A stretch of DNA of 64,000 nt from Pantoea rodasii (GCF_002095465.1 NZ_MLFP01000005.1:62001-126000); one strand, 5' to 3'; positions 24,348-35,502 are shown, numbered from the stretch's first letter. Numbers and translations are program-made. The notes: a model not told the origin generated them from the letters alone.

Positions 24348-26628
24348 TTACAGTGACTGAGTGAAAGTACGGGTAATCACATCCTGCTGCTGCTCTTTCG
24401 TCAGCGAGTTAAAGCGCACAGCATAACCGGAAACGCGGATGGTGAGCTGCGGATACTTCTCAGGATGCTCCATCGCATCCAGCAGCATCTCACGGTTCAT
24501 CACGTTGACGTTAAGGTGCTGACCGCCCTCGATATTGGCTTCATGGTGGAAGTAGCCATCCATCAGGCCCGCAAGGTTGGTTTTGCGCACGTTGTCATCT
24601 TTACCCAGCGCATTTGGCACGATGGAGAAGGTGTATGAAATACCATCTTTCGCATAGGCAAACGGCAGTTTGGCAACCGAGGTCAGTGAGGCAACCGCCC
24701 CTTTCTGATCGCGACCGTGCATTGGGTTAGCACCTGGTCCAAACGGCGCACCGGCACGGCGACCATCTGGAGTGTTACCGGTTTTCTTACCGTACACCAC
24801 GTTAGAGGTGATGGTCAGCACTGACTGTGTCGCGACTGCATTGCGGTAAGTTTGCAGTTTCTGAATTTTCTTCATGAAACGTTCAACCAGATCGCACGCC
24901 ATGTCATCAACGCGGGAGTCGTTGTTACCGAACTGCGGATATTCGCCTTCGATTTCAAAATCAACCGCCAGGCCGTCCGCATCACGCACGGTTTTCACTT
25001 TGGCGTACTTGATAGCAGACAGGGAATCCGCCGCCACTGACAAACCTGCAATACCACAAGCCATGGTGCGATAGACGTCACGGTCATGCAGTGCCATCAG
25101 CGAAGCTTCGTAGCTGTACTTATCGTGCATGTAATGGATGATGTTCAGAGAAGTGACATACTGTTTTGCCAGCCAATCCATAAAGTGATCCATACTTGCC
25201 ATCACGGTATCGAAATCCAGAATTTCATCAGTAATTGGCGCCTCTTTCGGGCCAACCTGCATTTTCAGTTTTTCGTCCACGCCACCGTTGATTGCGTACA
25301 GCAGTGTTTTTGCCAGGTTGGCACGTGCGCCGAAGAACTGCATCTGTTTGCCGACAATCATTGGGCTGACGCAGCAGGCAATCGCGTAGTCATCGTTATC
25401 AAAGTCAGGGCGCATTAGATCGTCATTCTCGTACTGCAATGAAGACGTATCGATGGAGACTTTGGCCGCATACTTTTTAAAGTTGACCGGCAGTTTTTCT
25501 GACCAAAGGATGGTCATGTTCGGTTCCGGTGACGGGCCCATGGTGTACAAAGTGTTCAGGAAGCGGAAGGTACTTTTGGTGACTAAAGTGCGGCCATCGA
25601 CACCCATACCGGCCAGCGACTCGGTTGCCCAGATGGGGTCACCGGAGAACAGTTCGTCATATTCTGGGGTGCGCAGGAAGCGAACCATGCGCAGTTTCAT
25701 CACCAAATGGTCGATTAACTCCTGCGCGCCTTCTTCAGTCAGTTTGCCTGCTTTGATATCACGGTCGAGATAGACATCGAGGAAGGTGGATACGCGACCA
25801 AATGACATCGCCGCGCCGTTCTGTGATTTCACGGCAGCCAGATAGCCGTAGTAGGTCCACTGCACAGCTTCTTGCGCGGTGGTGGCTGGCAGAGAGATGT
25901 CAGAACCATATTTGGCCGCCATCTCTTTGATCTGACCAAGCGCACGATGCTGCTCGGAGATTTCTTCACGCAGGCGAATGGTGGCTTCAAGGTTGACACC
26001 ATTTTCCATATCGCTTTGCAGTGAATTGAACTGCGCCACTTTATCTTTCATCAGATAATCGATGCCGTACAGCGCGACACGACGATAATCACCGATGATA
26101 CGACCACGACCATATGCATCTGGCAGACCGGTCAGGACACCGGATTTACGACAGCGCATGATGTCTGGAGTGTAAACATCAAAGACACCCTGATTATGGG
26201 TTTTACGATAGTCGGTGAAGACTTTTTTCAGGGCCGGGTCGAGTTCACGGCCATAAACCTTACAAGAGCCTTCGACCATTTTTATGCCACCAAACGGGAT
26301 GATGGCGCGTTTCAGTGGAGCTTCAGTCTGCAGACCCACGATGGTCTCCAGCGACTTATTAATGTAACCGGCATCGTGCGAGGTGATGGTTGAAGCCAGG
26401 TCAGTATCGAAATCCACCGGTGCATGGGTGCGGTTTTCAATTTTGATGCCTTCCAGCACACTGTCCCACAGCTTGGTGGTGGCAGGTGTGGCGCCCGCCA
26501 GGAAGGACTCATCACCTTCATACGGAGTGTAGTTTTTCTGGATAAAGTCACGCACGTTGACATCTTTCTGCCATTCGCCGGCGCTAAATCCTTCCCAGCT
26601 GACGCCATTTTTCGTTAAGTTCGGACAT
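24348..26628 (-). CDS. pflB: Formate C-acetyltransferase (pyruvate formate-lyase) PflB, double N-terminal frameshift
   Basis: Converts pyruvate and CoA to acetyl-CoA and formate in anaerobic growth. The adjacent active-site cysteines lie in ACCVSPM and the glycyl radical Gly in RVSGYAVRF near the C-terminus. The true start is MSELNEK at 26628. Two single-base losses within 11 bases (near 26597 and 26607) break the frame at codons 7-13. Restoring AA at both on the plus strand gives [20 protein letters not shown] and a total of 760 residues, exactly E. coli. An apparent extension starting at 26678 is an artefact of the shifted frame. It lies 65 bases after focA. Confidence 0.94.
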
Positions 26629-26693
26629 GATATACCTGCCTTATTTAGGGAGACTTTGACGGTTGCGCTCTTGAGCACGCCCGTATCAATTAC

Positions 26694-27554
26694 TTAATGC
26701 ACCGGATCATCACCACGCAGATAGATAACCCAGTAGGTCAAACCTACTAACAATCCACCGCCGATAATGTTGCCGATAGTCACGGGAATGAGGTTGTTAA
26801 CAATAAAGTCGCCAACGCTAAGAGACGGAAACTGTGCGGCGCTGGAGCCTGCCATTTGCCAGAATTCCGGGCTGGCGAAATCGCGAATAACGATAGCCAT
26901 AGGGACTAAAAACATGTTGGCGATACTGTGTTCGAAGCCACTGGCAACAAACATGCCGACAGGCAAAATCATCGCGAACATTTTGTCGAACAGGCTGCGG
27001 CCGGAGTAACTCATCCATACGGCCAGGCAAACCATCAGGTTGGCGAGTATGCCCAGACTCACGGCTTCAACGAAGGTGTGATGCATTTTATGGTCAGCGG
27101 TCTGGAGGACGTTTAACCCCCATGCGCCATTGGCGACCATATGTTCACCCGCGAGCCAAATCAGCACGACAAAGAACAGTGCACCAAACAGGTTGCCGAT
27201 ATAGACGTACAGCCAGTGACGGCCCAGTTGCATCCAGGTGATGCGTCCGCTGGCTTTCGCGACCACAATCAAAACGGTAGAAGTAAACAGGTCTGCGCCA
27301 CACACCACGACCAGCATCAAACCCAGCGAGAAACAGATACCGCCAATCAGTTTTGCGATGCCATAAGGCATGGCGCCACTGCCGGTGGTCGCGGTAATGT
27401 AAAAAACGAATGCGATGGAAATAAATACGCCAGCGGTGATGGCAAGGAAGAAGGTGGTTAAAGGATGTTTAGTCGCTTTATAGACGCCGGCATCTTCAGC
27501 AACTTTCGCCATGGCCGCAGGTAATAATGCATTAAAAGGGTTGTCAGCTTTCAC
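26694..27554 (-). CDS. focA: Formate channel FocA
   Basis: Pentameric inner-membrane formate/nitrite transporter family channel that exports and re-imports formate. Its 286 residues have six membrane helices. N-terminal DNPFNALLPAAMAKVAEDAGVYKATKHP includes the helix thought to interact with PflB. Conserved segments are GGICFSLGLMLVVVCGADLFTS, SGFEHSIANMF and NLIPVTIGNIIGGGLLVG. It is first in the focA-pflB operon, downstream of an FNR-like site. Confidence 0.97.
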   Translation of the reverse strand: MKADNPFNALLPAAMAKVAEDAGVYKATKHPLTTFFLAITAGVFISIAFVFYITATTGSGAMPYGIAKLIGGICFSLGLMLVVVCGADLFTSTVLIVVAKASGRITWMQLGRHWLYVYIGNLFGALFFVVLIWLAGEHMVANGAWGLNVLQTADHKMHHTFVEAVSLGILANLMVCLAVWMSYSGRSLFDKMFAMILPVGMFVASGFEHSIANMFLVPMAIVIRDFASPEFWQMAGSSAAQFPSLSVGDFIVNNLIPVTIGNIIGGGLLVGLTYWVIYLRGDDPVH

Positions 27555-27613
27555 ACTAACGCTCTCCTGAAAATTGTCTGTAAAGATACTAACAAAGGAG
27601 TATAGGTCAGGAA

Positions 27614-27627
27614 TTGATGTGGATCAT
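27614..27627 (-). promoter_or_regulatory. FNR-like box upstream of focA
   Basis: TTGAT-GTGG-ATCAT matches nine of the ten specified bases of the FNR consensus TTGAT-N4-ATCAA, 60 bases before the focA ATG. FNR and ArcA control of focA-pflB is established in E. coli. Confidence 0.6.
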
Positions 27628-27836
27628 AAATGGCAGGAAGCTCAGGAGTAAGCGAGGCGTCAAGGTGCTTGTTTTAAGATTAACTCATTGAAATTAATGA
27701 TATAAATAATTTTTAATTTATACAAAATAAGTTTAATGCCCGCCAGGATTACACGATGGAATGTTAACTAAGGTTAACTAATGAAGCTGAACTGTTAATA
27801 ACCAATAGTCAGTGTGAACGGTGGCGTTTTTATGGC

Positions 27837-27864
27837 AAAAAAAAGCACTGAAGTTAATCAGTGC
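27837..27864 (-). terminator. Intrinsic terminator of ycaO
   Basis: On the minus strand, stem GCACTGA/TCAGTGC (27858-27864 with 27845-27851) and a 6-base loop lead into eight T, about 44 bases after the ycaO stop. Confidence 0.85.
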
Positions 27865-27907
27865 CAATTGAAACGTCAGCTAAAAATAGTGCGCTGGGCG
27901 TTTGAGA

Positions 27908-29671
27908 TTACTTCTTCGACCAGTATTGACGCTTGGCTGCCTGTAATTTTTCATACGCGGCCAACAAAGCCTGATGTGATGGGAAGGCTTTAAGATCGAG
28001 GTCAACAGCCTGCAGGCCGTAGAATGGCGCTTCACCGCTGATCGCGGCAGAAGCAGCTTCCACGGCTGCCTGACCATACATACGAACAAAGGCGCGATGG
28101 TATTGCAGCGGATCGCGTTCTTCTTCCATCGCCAACAACAGCAGTGTTTGCAGACAACGATAATAATTGGCACGTTCTTCGCTGAAGATTGACTGGTTAA
28201 ATTCCATCGTCCATTCAGTCCAGATCAATGCTTGATCCAAATCGCCACCCGCTAATGCCAGCATGGCTTTCAGTTCACCAATGCGCAGGGTGTACCAGCC
28301 ATTGTCTTTACCAGACGCCAGACCTAACAGCTCACGGACACGCGTGAAGTCGTCATGACCTTCTTCGTCAAGCTGTTCAATCAAATTCAGGTAAGCTTCT
28401 GGTTCCCACTCAGTCGCAGGCAGCGCCAACAGCGTTTCACGCAGCGGTGCGCCCATGCTGTTATTCGCCAGCAGTAAATCTTCCGCCGGATAAATATCTG
28501 ACATGCCCGGCACAATGATGCGGCAGGCGTAAACGCTCAGATGTTCATAGTCGGCAATATAAACTTCTTTATCTTCCGCGCGGAAGATGGCCATCAGCGT
28601 ATCAAACTCTTCATGCGTGCTTCCCGCGAAGCTCCAGTCAACAAACGGATAATCCGCGTCGTCTTTGAACATGTCCCAGGAAATCAAACCGCTGGAGTCG
28701 ATAAAGTGGGTTTCCAGGTTGGCATGCTCTGCCACTTCTTCATCGTCGAAGGTGGGTGGCGTAAACACATCGAGATCTTTCAGACCACGGCCCTGAAGCA
28801 GTTCGGTGACTGTACGCTCCAGCGCAACGCCGAAGTCAGGGTGTGCGCCAAAGGAAGCGAAGCAGGTGCCGTTAGCTGGATTGAACAACACCACGCAGAT
28901 CACCGGGTAATTACCACCGAGCGACGCATCGTAGGAGAAAATCGGGAAGCCTTCTGCTTCCAGACGATCAATTGCTTCGATCACGCCAGGATAACGCTGC
29001 ATCACTTCCGCAGGAATTTCGGGCAGACTGATGGATTCCGCGATAATGCGATTCTTGATGTGACGTTCGAAGACTTCCGACAGGCCCTGAACGCGGGCTT
29101 CGTTGGCCGTGTTACCTGCAGACATGCCGTTAGACACGTACAGGTTACCGATAATGTTCATCGGAATATAAACCGTTTGCTGATCTGACTGGCGGGTAAA
29201 TGGCAGGCCGCAGATGCCGCGATCGGCATTACCTGACTGCAGATCCACTAAATCCGAGGCATTGACGCTCTCTTCTGGATCGTAGAATTTGTGCAGACGC
29301 GCATCCAGAATCCCTTCTGGCAAGCTGTTATCTTCGGTCAGGGGGAACCACTTCTCATTAGGATAATGAACAAAATCGCCGTTCGCGATGGTTTCACCCA
29401 GCCAGAAATCGGCGAAGAAGTAGTTAGTTGAGAGGCGCTCAAAATATTCGCCTAACGCGGAAGCCAGTGCTGCCTTTTTGCTGGCGCCTTTTCCGTTGGT
29501 AAAGCACAACGGGCAGTCGCGATCGCGGATGTGCACAGACCAGACGTGTGGAACCGGGTTAAGCCAGGAAGCTTCTTCAATATTGAAGCCGAGGTCCTGC
29601 AGTTTCTGCTGGAAGCGTGCAATGGAGTCTTCCAGTGCGGCGTCTTTTCCTGGAATGAAGGTTTGCGTCAT
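27908..29671 (-). CDS. ycaO: YcaO, ribosomal S12 beta-methylthiolation accessory protein
   Basis: ATP-using YcaO-domain protein. In E. coli it supports RimO-dependent methylthiolation of ribosomal protein S12; the exact reaction is unsettled. The 587 residues comprise an N-terminal YcaO ATP-grasp-like domain with ALGEYFERLSTNYFFADFW (about residue 80), QGLSEVFERHIKNRI and SFGAHPDFGVALERTVTELLQGR, and a C-terminal helical (TPR-like) region. E. coli has 586. It is not beside a precursor peptide or dehydrogenase gene, so it is not a bacteriocin cluster. ycaP, next in K-12, is absent. Confidence 0.95.
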   Translation of the reverse strand: MTQTFIPGKDAALEDSIARFQQKLQDLGFNIEEASWLNPVPHVWSVHIRDRDCPLCFTNGKGASKKAALASALGEYFERLSTNYFFADFWLGETIANGDFVHYPNEKWFPLTEDNSLPEGILDARLHKFYDPEESVNASDLVDLQSGNADRGICGLPFTRQSDQQTVYIPMNIIGNLYVSNGMSAGNTANEARVQGLSEVFERHIKNRIIAESISLPEIPAEVMQRYPGVIEAIDRLEAEGFPIFSYDASLGGNYPVICVVLFNPANGTCFASFGAHPDFGVALERTVTELLQGRGLKDLDVFTPPTFDDEEVAEHANLETHFIDSSGLISWDMFKDDADYPFVDWSFAGSTHEEFDTLMAIFRAEDKEVYIADYEHLSVYACRIIVPGMSDIYPAEDLLLANNSMGAPLRETLLALPATEWEPEAYLNLIEQLDEEGHDDFTRVRELLGLASGKDNGWYTLRIGELKAMLALAGGDLDQALIWTEWTMEFNQSIFSEERANYYRCLQTLLLLAMEEERDPLQYHRAFVRMYGQAAVEAASAAISGEAPFYGLQAVDLDLKAFPSHQALLAAYEKLQAAKRQYWSKK

Positions 29672-29984
29672 GTTGGCGCTCTCTCAAGTCGATGGGGTGG
29701 GCGTAAAGCGCGCAATGATACGGGTTTTGCGCCTGCTTCGCTATTCAGTGGTCTAAATTTATCGCGGCATGGTGACGGCTTTTTCGAGCACTGGCGACAT
29801 TCTGATTTTACTTCAGGAAACTCCCTCACAAAATTCCGTGGCTTATTGCATTTATGACATAAGCTGCGGTGAAGCCTGCTGCGGAAATGTGATCGCTATC
29901 GGATTAATGATTGCAGCCATTCGGAGGCAATGATAAAACCGATGGGGTATTCATAACCGTTCGATATGACAGTGGTGAGGGGAA
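29672..29984. other. Divergent ycaO/serC intergenic region
   Basis: No gene is seen in these 313 bases. They must hold both promoters. A TGTGA half-site at about 29888 is the only CRP-like trace and lacks a good second half. Confidence 0.45.
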
Positions 29985-31069
29985 ATGACGCAGGTTTATA
30001 ATTTTAGTTCCGGCCCAGCGATGCTGCCGGTAGAAGTGCTCCGTCGTGCAGAACAAGAACTGACAAACTGGCACGGATTAGGCACTTCGGTAATGGAGAT
30101 CAGTCACCGTAGTAAAGAGTTTATTGCCGTGGCTGAAGCAGCAGAACAGGACTTCCGCGATCTGCTGAAGATCCCAGCCAACTACAAAGTTTTATTCTGC
30201 CATGGCGGCGCACGCGCGCAGTTCGCGGCGATCCCAGGGAACCTGCTGGGCAACGCTAAAACGGCTGATTACATTGATGGCGGTTACTGGGCCCACAGTG
30301 CCATTAAAGAAGCGGAAAAATTCTGCTCACCCAACACCATCGACATCAAAACCACGCTTGACGGTAAACGTGCATTATTACCAATGCGTGAATGGCAGCT
30401 GAATGATGACGCAGCCTATGTGCACTTTTGCCCGAATGAAACCATTGATGGCATTGCCATTGATGAAGAACCTGACTTCGGTGACAAAGTGGTGGTGGCG
30501 GATCTCTCCTCAACGATCTTGTCTCGTCCCATCGATGTCAGCCGTTACGGCGTCATCTATGCGGGTGCGCAAAAAATATCGGTCCGGCTGGCTTAACGCT
30601 GGTGGTGGTGCGCGAAGACCTGCTGGGTAAAGCGCAACAATATGTGCCCTCCATTATTGATTACAAAGTGTTGGCTGAGAACGAATCCATGTTCAACACG
30701 CCGCCAACATTCGCCTGGTATCTCTCTGGCCTGGTGTTCAAATGGCTGAAAGAGAAGGGCGGTGTTGCAGAGATGGATAAGATCAATCAGGCCAAAGCCG
30801 ATCTTCTCTATGGTGTGATCGATAACAGCAACTTCTATCGTAACGATGTCGCTGCGGCTAACCGCTCACGCATGAACGTGCCGTTCCAGTTAGCTGATGC
30901 TGCGCTGGATAAAGTGTTCCTCGACGAGTCTCTGCAGGCGGGTCTGCATGCGTTGAAAGGGCACCGTGTGGTTGGCGGCATGCGCGCATCGATCTACAAT
31001 GCAATGCCATTGGAAGGGGTTAAAACCCTGACTGAGTTTATGGTCGACTTCGAACGTCGCCACGGCTAA
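29985..31069 (+). CDS. serC: Phosphoserine/phosphohydroxythreonine aminotransferase SerC, apparent frameshift
   Basis: PLP enzyme for serine and pyridoxine synthesis. N-terminal [23 protein letters not shown] and the [15 protein letters not shown] loop are typical. The frame breaks at six A (30571-30576). A seventh restores [21 protein letters not shown], including the PLP-binding Lys (about 198), and gives 361 residues against 362 in E. coli. The second part ([44 protein letters not shown]) is intact. It is in operon with aroA, separated by two hairpins. Confidence 0.94.
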
Positions 31070-31081
31070 TGACTTATCATA

Positions 31082-31132
31082 GGCCAGCCTGGCTGGCCAC
31101 AGGCCCCGTTATACAACGGGGTTATGTCTTTT
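31082..31132 (+). terminator. Two hairpins between serC and aroA, possible attenuator
   Basis: The first is GGCCAG/CTGGCC (31082-31098). The second is CCCCGTT/AACGGGG (31104-31121) with loop ATAC, followed by TTATGTCTTTT. The second resembles an intrinsic terminator and lies inside the serC-aroA operon, so it probably gives partial termination. Confidence 0.5.
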
Positions 31133-31150
31133 CTGGAGATTTGGTTTCAC

Positions 31151-32436
31151 ATGCAGGACTCCCTGACTCTACAACCGATTGCCCGCGTTGACGGCACGGT
31201 AAACTTACCGGGTTCAAAAAGCGTCTCTAACCGCGCGCTGTTACTGGCTGCACTGGCAAACGGCACAACTCGCCTGACCAACTTGCTTGATAGCGATGAC
31301 GTTAAACACATGCTGAATGCGCTTAAGGCGTTGGGCGTCAGCTATACGTTGTCTGACGATCGCACCGTGTGTGAAGTGGTGGGTAATGCAGGCCCGTTGC
31401 ACAGCGATCAGCCCTTAGAGCTGTTTTTGGGCAACGCAGGCACCGCCATGCGCCCGCTGGCTGCTGCGTTGTGTCTGGGCCAGCAATCAATCGTGCTGAC
31501 CGGCGAGCCACGCATGAAAGAGCGCCCAATTGGCCATCTGGTCGATGCGCTGCGTCAGGGCGGCGCAAAGATTGATTATCTGGAACAGACTGATTATCCA
31601 CCGGTGCGTCTCAACGGGGGATTTGAGGGTGGCGAAGTGAGCGTGGACGGCAGCGTATCGAGCCAGTTCCTGACCGCGCTGCTGATGACCGCACCTCTGG
31701 CTCCTAAAGACACCGTGATTACCATTAAAGGTGATCTGGTCTCGAAACCTTATATTGATATCACTTTGCACCTGATGCGCACTTTTGGTGTGGAAGTTGA
31801 TAATCAGAACTACCAGCGTTTTGTGGTTAAGGGCCAGCAACAGTTCCAGGCGCCGGGCGATTATCTGGTGGAAGGCGATGCTTCATCAGCATCTTACTTC
31901 CTTGCCGCTGCCGCGATTAAAGGTGGCACGGTGCGCGTGACCGGTATTGGTCGCAACAGCGTACAGGGCGATATTCGTTTTGCGGATGTGCTGGAAAAAT
32001 GGGCGCGGTAATTGAGTGGGGCGATGATTACATTGCCTGTACACGTGGCTCACTGACGGCTATTGATATGGACATGAACCATATCCCCGATGCGGCAATG
32101 ACCATTGCCACTGCGGCGCTGTTTGCCGAGGGCACGACGCTGATGCGTAACATCTATAACTGGCGTGTGAAAGAGACCGACCGTCTGGCGGCGATGGCGA
32201 CAGAGTTGCGTAAAGTGGGCGCTGAAGTGGAAGAAGGCCATGATTTCATTCGCGTAACCCCACCGGTTCAGCTGCAGCATGCCGATATTGGGACTTACAA
32301 CGATCATCGCATGGCAATGTGCTTCGCCCTGGTCGCGTTGTCTGACACACCCGTCACAATTCTGGATCCAGGCTGTACGGCGAAAACCTTCCCTGACTAC
32401 TTCCAGCAGTTAGCGAAAATCAGTAAAACCGCCTGA
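31151..32436 (+). CDS. aroA: 3-phosphoshikimate 1-carboxyvinyltransferase (EPSP synthase) AroA, apparent frameshift
   Basis: Sixth shikimate-pathway step and target of glyphosate. The start [16 protein letters not shown] at 31151 matches E. coli; an in-frame ATG at 31124 is inside the leader. Motifs: [48 protein letters not shown] and [14 protein letters not shown]. The glyphosate-sensitive class I form is indicated by GNAGTAMRP. The frame breaks at five A (31995-31999). A sixth gives [15 protein letters not shown] and 428 residues against 427. The C-terminal part includes [28 protein letters not shown]. Confidence 0.94.
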
Positions 32437-32443
32437 TTTGTCT

Positions 32444-32471
32444 ACCCGGTGCGCTTGTGCCGGGTTTCTTT
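32444..32471 (+). terminator. Probable terminator after aroA
   Basis: Stem ACCCGG/CCGGGT with a partly paired 10-base interior, followed by TTCTTT. The structure is moderate. Confidence 0.5.
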
Positions 32472-32568
32472 GCTGTTTTCTGGCCTTGATGGGCGGAAAT
32501 TCTTCTGAAACTGTCTAAAATTCTAGCGCTGTCTCCGTGAAGGGGTAACGAACCTGACGCGGGCAGCG

Positions 32569-32574
32569 TATAAT
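32569..32574 (+). promoter_or_regulatory. Candidate -10 element upstream of cmk
   Basis: A consensus TATAAT lies 61 bases before the cmk ATG. The -35 region at 16-18 bases is poor. The call rests on the -10 alone. Confidence 0.35.
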
Positions 32575-32634
32575 GCCGCGCAATCCAGACAGCCAAGAAG
32601 GCTGATAATAAGCACGCAGCAACAGGAGAAAACA

Positions 32635-33315
32635 ATGACGGCAATCGCCCCGGTAATTACCATTGATGGGCCAAGTGGCGCAGGTAAAGGGACTTTGTGT
32701 AAAGCGATGGCGGAGTCATTGCAGTGGCACTTGCTGGATTCTGGTGCCATTTATCGTGTATTAGCATTGGCTGCACTTCATCATCAGGTGGATATTGAAT
32801 CTGAAGAAGCACTGGTGCCGATGGCCGCTCACCTCGACGTGCGTTTCTTGTCTGTAGAAGGCGAAATGCAGGTGATTCTGGAAGGTGAGGATGTGACTGG
32901 TGAAATCCGTACGCAAGAAGTGAGCAATACGGCTTCGCGTGTTGCTGCCTTTCCACGTGTGCGTGAAGCGCTGTTGCGCCGCCAGCGGGCTTTCCGCGAA
33001 GAGCCAGGTTTGATCGCGGATGGGCGTGACATGGGAACGGTAGTATTCCCGGATGCACCCGTAAAAATCTTCCTGGATGCAAGTTCAGAAGAGCGTGCGC
33101 ATCGTCGTATGCTACAGTTGCAGGAGAAGGGCTTTAATGTTAACTTTGATCGCCTTTTATCCGAGATAAAGGAACGCGACGACCGCGATCGTAATCGCGC
33201 CATCGCACCTTTAGTGCCTGCCACTGATGCTCTGGTGCTGGATTCAACCAGTATGTCCATTGAGCAAGTGATTGAAAAGGCACTTGATTATGCCCGCCAG
33301 AAGCTGGGTGTTTAA
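32635..33315 (+). CDS. cmk: (d)CMP kinase
   Basis: Phosphorylates CMP and dCMP to recycle pyrimidine nucleotides. The 226-residue product has the P-loop [14 protein letters not shown] (about 13-26), the substrate segment [13 protein letters not shown], the [11 protein letters not shown] motif and the LID region [14 protein letters not shown]. coli Cmk has 227. It lies directly upstream of rpsA as in most enterobacteria. Confidence 0.97.
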   Translation: MTAIAPVITIDGPSGAGKGTLCKAMAESLQWHLLDSGAIYRVLALAALHHQVDIESEEALVPMAAHLDVRFLSVEGEMQVILEGEDVTGEIRTQEVSNTASRVAAFPRVREALLRRQRAFREEPGLIADGRDMGTVVFPDAPVKIFLDASSEERAHRRMLQLQEKGFNVNFDRLLSEIKERDDRDRNRAIAPLVPATDALVLDSTSMSIEQVIEKALDYARQKLGV

Positions 33316-33437
33316 TCTGTTCGGTAACTGAATTGAAGTAACCCTGTACCATGGACCCGGTGCTGGGCATGTGAAACAACCCCATCCGACAATGACGTCA
33401 GGTGGACGTTAAATTGAAGAATCCTAAGATTATCAAT

Positions 33438-35111
33438 ATGACTGAATCTTTTGCTCAACTATTTGAAGAATCACTGAAAGAAATCGAAACCCGTCCGGGT
33501 TCCATCGTTCGTGGCGTTGTTGTCTCTATCGACAAAGACGTAGTCCTGGTTGATGCGGGTCTGAAATCTGAGTCTGCAATTCCTGCAGAGCAGTTCAAGA
33601 ACGCAGCCGGCGAACTGGAAATCCAGGTTGGCGACGAAGTTGACGTTGCGCTTGACGCAGTTGAAGACGGCTTCGGTGAAACCCTGCTGTCCCGTGAGAA
33701 AGCTAAGCGTCACGAAGCTTGGATCACGCTGGAAAAAGCTTACGAAGAAGCTGAAACTGTTACCGGTGTTATCAACGGCAAAGTTAAAGGTGGCTTCACA
33801 GTTGAGCTGAACGGTATTCGTGCGTTCCTGCCAGGTTCACTGGTTGACGTTCGTCCGGTTCGCGATACTCTGCACCTGGAAGGCAAAGAGCTTGAGTTCA
33901 AAGTCATCAAGCTTGATCAGAAACGTAACAACGTGGTGGTTTCTCGCCGCGCAGTTATCGAATCTGAAAACAGCGCTGAACGCGATCAGCTGCTGGAAAA
34001 CCTGCAGGAAGGCATGGAAGTTAAAGGTATCGTTAAGAACCTCACTGACTACGGCGCATTCGTGGATCTGGGTGGCGTTGACGGCCTGCTGCACATCACC
34101 GATATGGCTTGGAAACGCGTTAAGCATCCAAGCGAAATCGTCAACGTGGGCGACGAAATCACTGTTAAAGTGCTGAAGTTCGACCGCGAGCGTACTCGTG
34201 TATCCCTCGGCCTGAAACAGCTGGGCGAAGATCCATGGGTTGCTATCGCTAAGCGTTACCCAGAAGGCACCAAGCTGACTGGCCGTGTAACCAACCTGAC
34301 CGATTACGGCTGCTTCGTTGAAATCGAAGAAGGCGTTGAAGGCCTGGTGCACGTTTCTGAAATGGACTGGACCAACAAAAACATTCACCCATCTAAAGTT
34401 GTTAACGTGGGCGATGTTGTTGAAGTTATGGTTCTGGACATCGACGAAGAACGTCGTCGTATCTCCCTGGGTCTGAAGCAGTGCAAAAACAACCCATGGC
34501 AGCAGTTCGCTGAGACCCACAACAAAGGCGATCGCGTTGAAGGTAAAATCAAGTCAATCACTGACTTCGGTATCTTCATCGGCCTGGACGGCGGCATCGA
34601 CGGTCTGGTTCACCTGTCTGACATCTCCTGGAACGCGACTGGCGAAGAAGCCGTTCGTGAGTACAAAAAAGGCGACGAAATCGCTGCTGTTGTACTGCAG
34701 GTTGATGCAGAGCGCGAGCGCATCTCTCTGGGCGTGAAGCAGTTGGCTGAAGATCCATTCAACAACTACATCACCCTGAACAAGAAAGGCGCTATCGTTA
34801 ACGGTAAAGTGACTGCAGTAGACGCTAAAGGTGCTACAGTAGAATTAGCTGATGGCGTTGAAGGTTACCTGCGCGCTTCAGAAGCTTCACTGGACCGTAT
34901 CGAAGATGCAACTCTGGTTCTGAGTGTTGGTGACGACGTTGAAGCTAAATTCACCGGCGTTGACCGTAAGAACCGCGTTGTAAGCCTGTCTGTTCGTGCT
35001 AAAGACCAGGCTGATGAGAAAGAAGCAATCAACACTGTTAACACCAAACAGGAAGAAAGCAACTTCTCTAGCGCTATGGCTGAAGCGTTCAAAGCGGCTA
35101 AAGGCGAGTAA
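33438..35111 (+). CDS. rpsA: 30S ribosomal protein S1
   Basis: Binds mRNA leaders on the 30S subunit and is essential for initiation on structured messages. The start [15 protein letters not shown] at 33438 gives 557 residues, exactly E. coli; an in-frame ATG at 33402 would add an unconserved leader. Six S1 repeats are visible, at about residues 21-87, 105-171, 192-260, 277-347, 364-434 and 451-520. The first two are degenerate and bind the ribosome. Codon use is strongly biased, as expected for a very highly expressed gene. No clear Shine-Dalgarno site precedes the ATG, as in E. coli, where S1 autoregulates. Confidence 0.98.
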   Translation: MTESFAQLFEESLKEIETRPGSIVRGVVVSIDKDVVLVDAGLKSESAIPAEQFKNAAGELEIQVGDEVDVALDAVEDGFGETLLSREKAKRHEAWITLEKAYEEAETVTGVINGKVKGGFTVELNGIRAFLPGSLVDVRPVRDTLHLEGKELEFKVIKLDQKRNNVVVSRRAVIESENSAERDQLLENLQEGMEVKGIVKNLTDYGAFVDLGGVDGLLHITDMAWKRVKHPSEIVNVGDEITVKVLKFDRERTRVSLGLKQLGEDPWVAIAKRYPEGTKLTGRVTNLTDYGCFVEIEEGVEGLVHVSEMDWTNKNIHPSKVVNVGDVVEVMVLDIDEERRRISLGLKQCKNNPWQQFAETHNKGDRVEGKIKSITDFGIFIGLDGGIDGLVHLSDISWNATGEEAVREYKKGDEIAAVVLQVDAERERISLGVKQLAEDPFNNYITLNKKGAIVNGKVTAVDAKGATVELADGVEGYLRASEASLDRIEDATLVLSVGDDVEAKFTGVDRKNRVVSLSVRAKDQADEKEAINTVNTKQEESNFSSAMAEAFKAAKGE

Positions 35112-35123
35112 TCGACCCGAGGC

Positions 35124-35149
35124 ACCGGACGATGAAAATCGTCCGGTTT
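35124..35149 (+). terminator. Hairpin after rpsA, probable partial terminator
   Basis: A 10-base perfect stem ACCGGACGAT/ATCGTCCGGT with a GAAA tetraloop, followed by only TTTC. The short T-tract suggests read-through into ihfB. Confidence 0.6.
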
Positions 35150-35197
35150 CGGTAAAAGCTGTCATACCTTTCCAAATAGGGATTAACCGGAGGTTAC

Positions 35198-35482
35198 ATG
35201 ACCAAGTCAGAACTGATTGAAAGACTTGCTGGCCAGCATACTCATATCCCGGCGAAAGTCGTTGAGGATGCGGTCAAAGAGATGCTCGAGCACATGGCCA
35301 CTACGTTGGCACAGGGCGAGCGCATTGAAATCCGGGGATTCGGCAGCTTTTCTTTGCATTATCGCGCACCGCGCACTGGTCGTAACCCGAAAACGGGTGA
35401 CAAAGTGGATCTGGAAGGTAAATACGTTCCCCACTTCAAGCCAGGCAAAGAATTGCGTGACCGTGCGAACATCTACGGTTAA
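35198..35482 (+). CDS. ihfB: Integration host factor subunit beta
   Basis: DNA-bending HU/IHF-family protein that dimerises with IhfA. The 94 residues equal E. coli. The beta-arm with the intercalating Pro lies in the conserved segment [11 protein letters not shown], after [12 protein letters not shown]. It starts 86 bases after rpsA behind CCGGAGG and ends at a strong terminator. Confidence 0.98.
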   Translation: MTKSELIERLAGQHTHIPAKVVEDAVKEMLEHMATTLAQGERIEIRGFGSFSLHYRAPRTGRNPKTGDKVDLEGKYVPHFKPGKELRDRANIYG

Positions 35483-35502
35483 GCCGTTACCGAACGATAA
35501 AG

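Larger units (their letters stand above)
27555..27907. other. focA/ycaO regulatory region
   Basis: This 353-base AT-rich gap contains no gene. It holds the focA promoter region with an FNR-like box and the ycaO terminator at its right end. Confidence 0.55.

Noticed and set aside
26629..26678. Extended N-terminus of PflB starting at 26678
   Set aside because: Residues before NGVSWEGF have no similarity to PflB. The true start with a restored frame matches E. coli residue for residue.
27908..29671. ycaO as part of a thiazole/oxazole-modified microcin cluster
   Set aside because: No precursor peptide, dehydrogenase or exporter gene is adjacent. The protein is the conserved chromosomal YcaO with the C-terminal helical domain.
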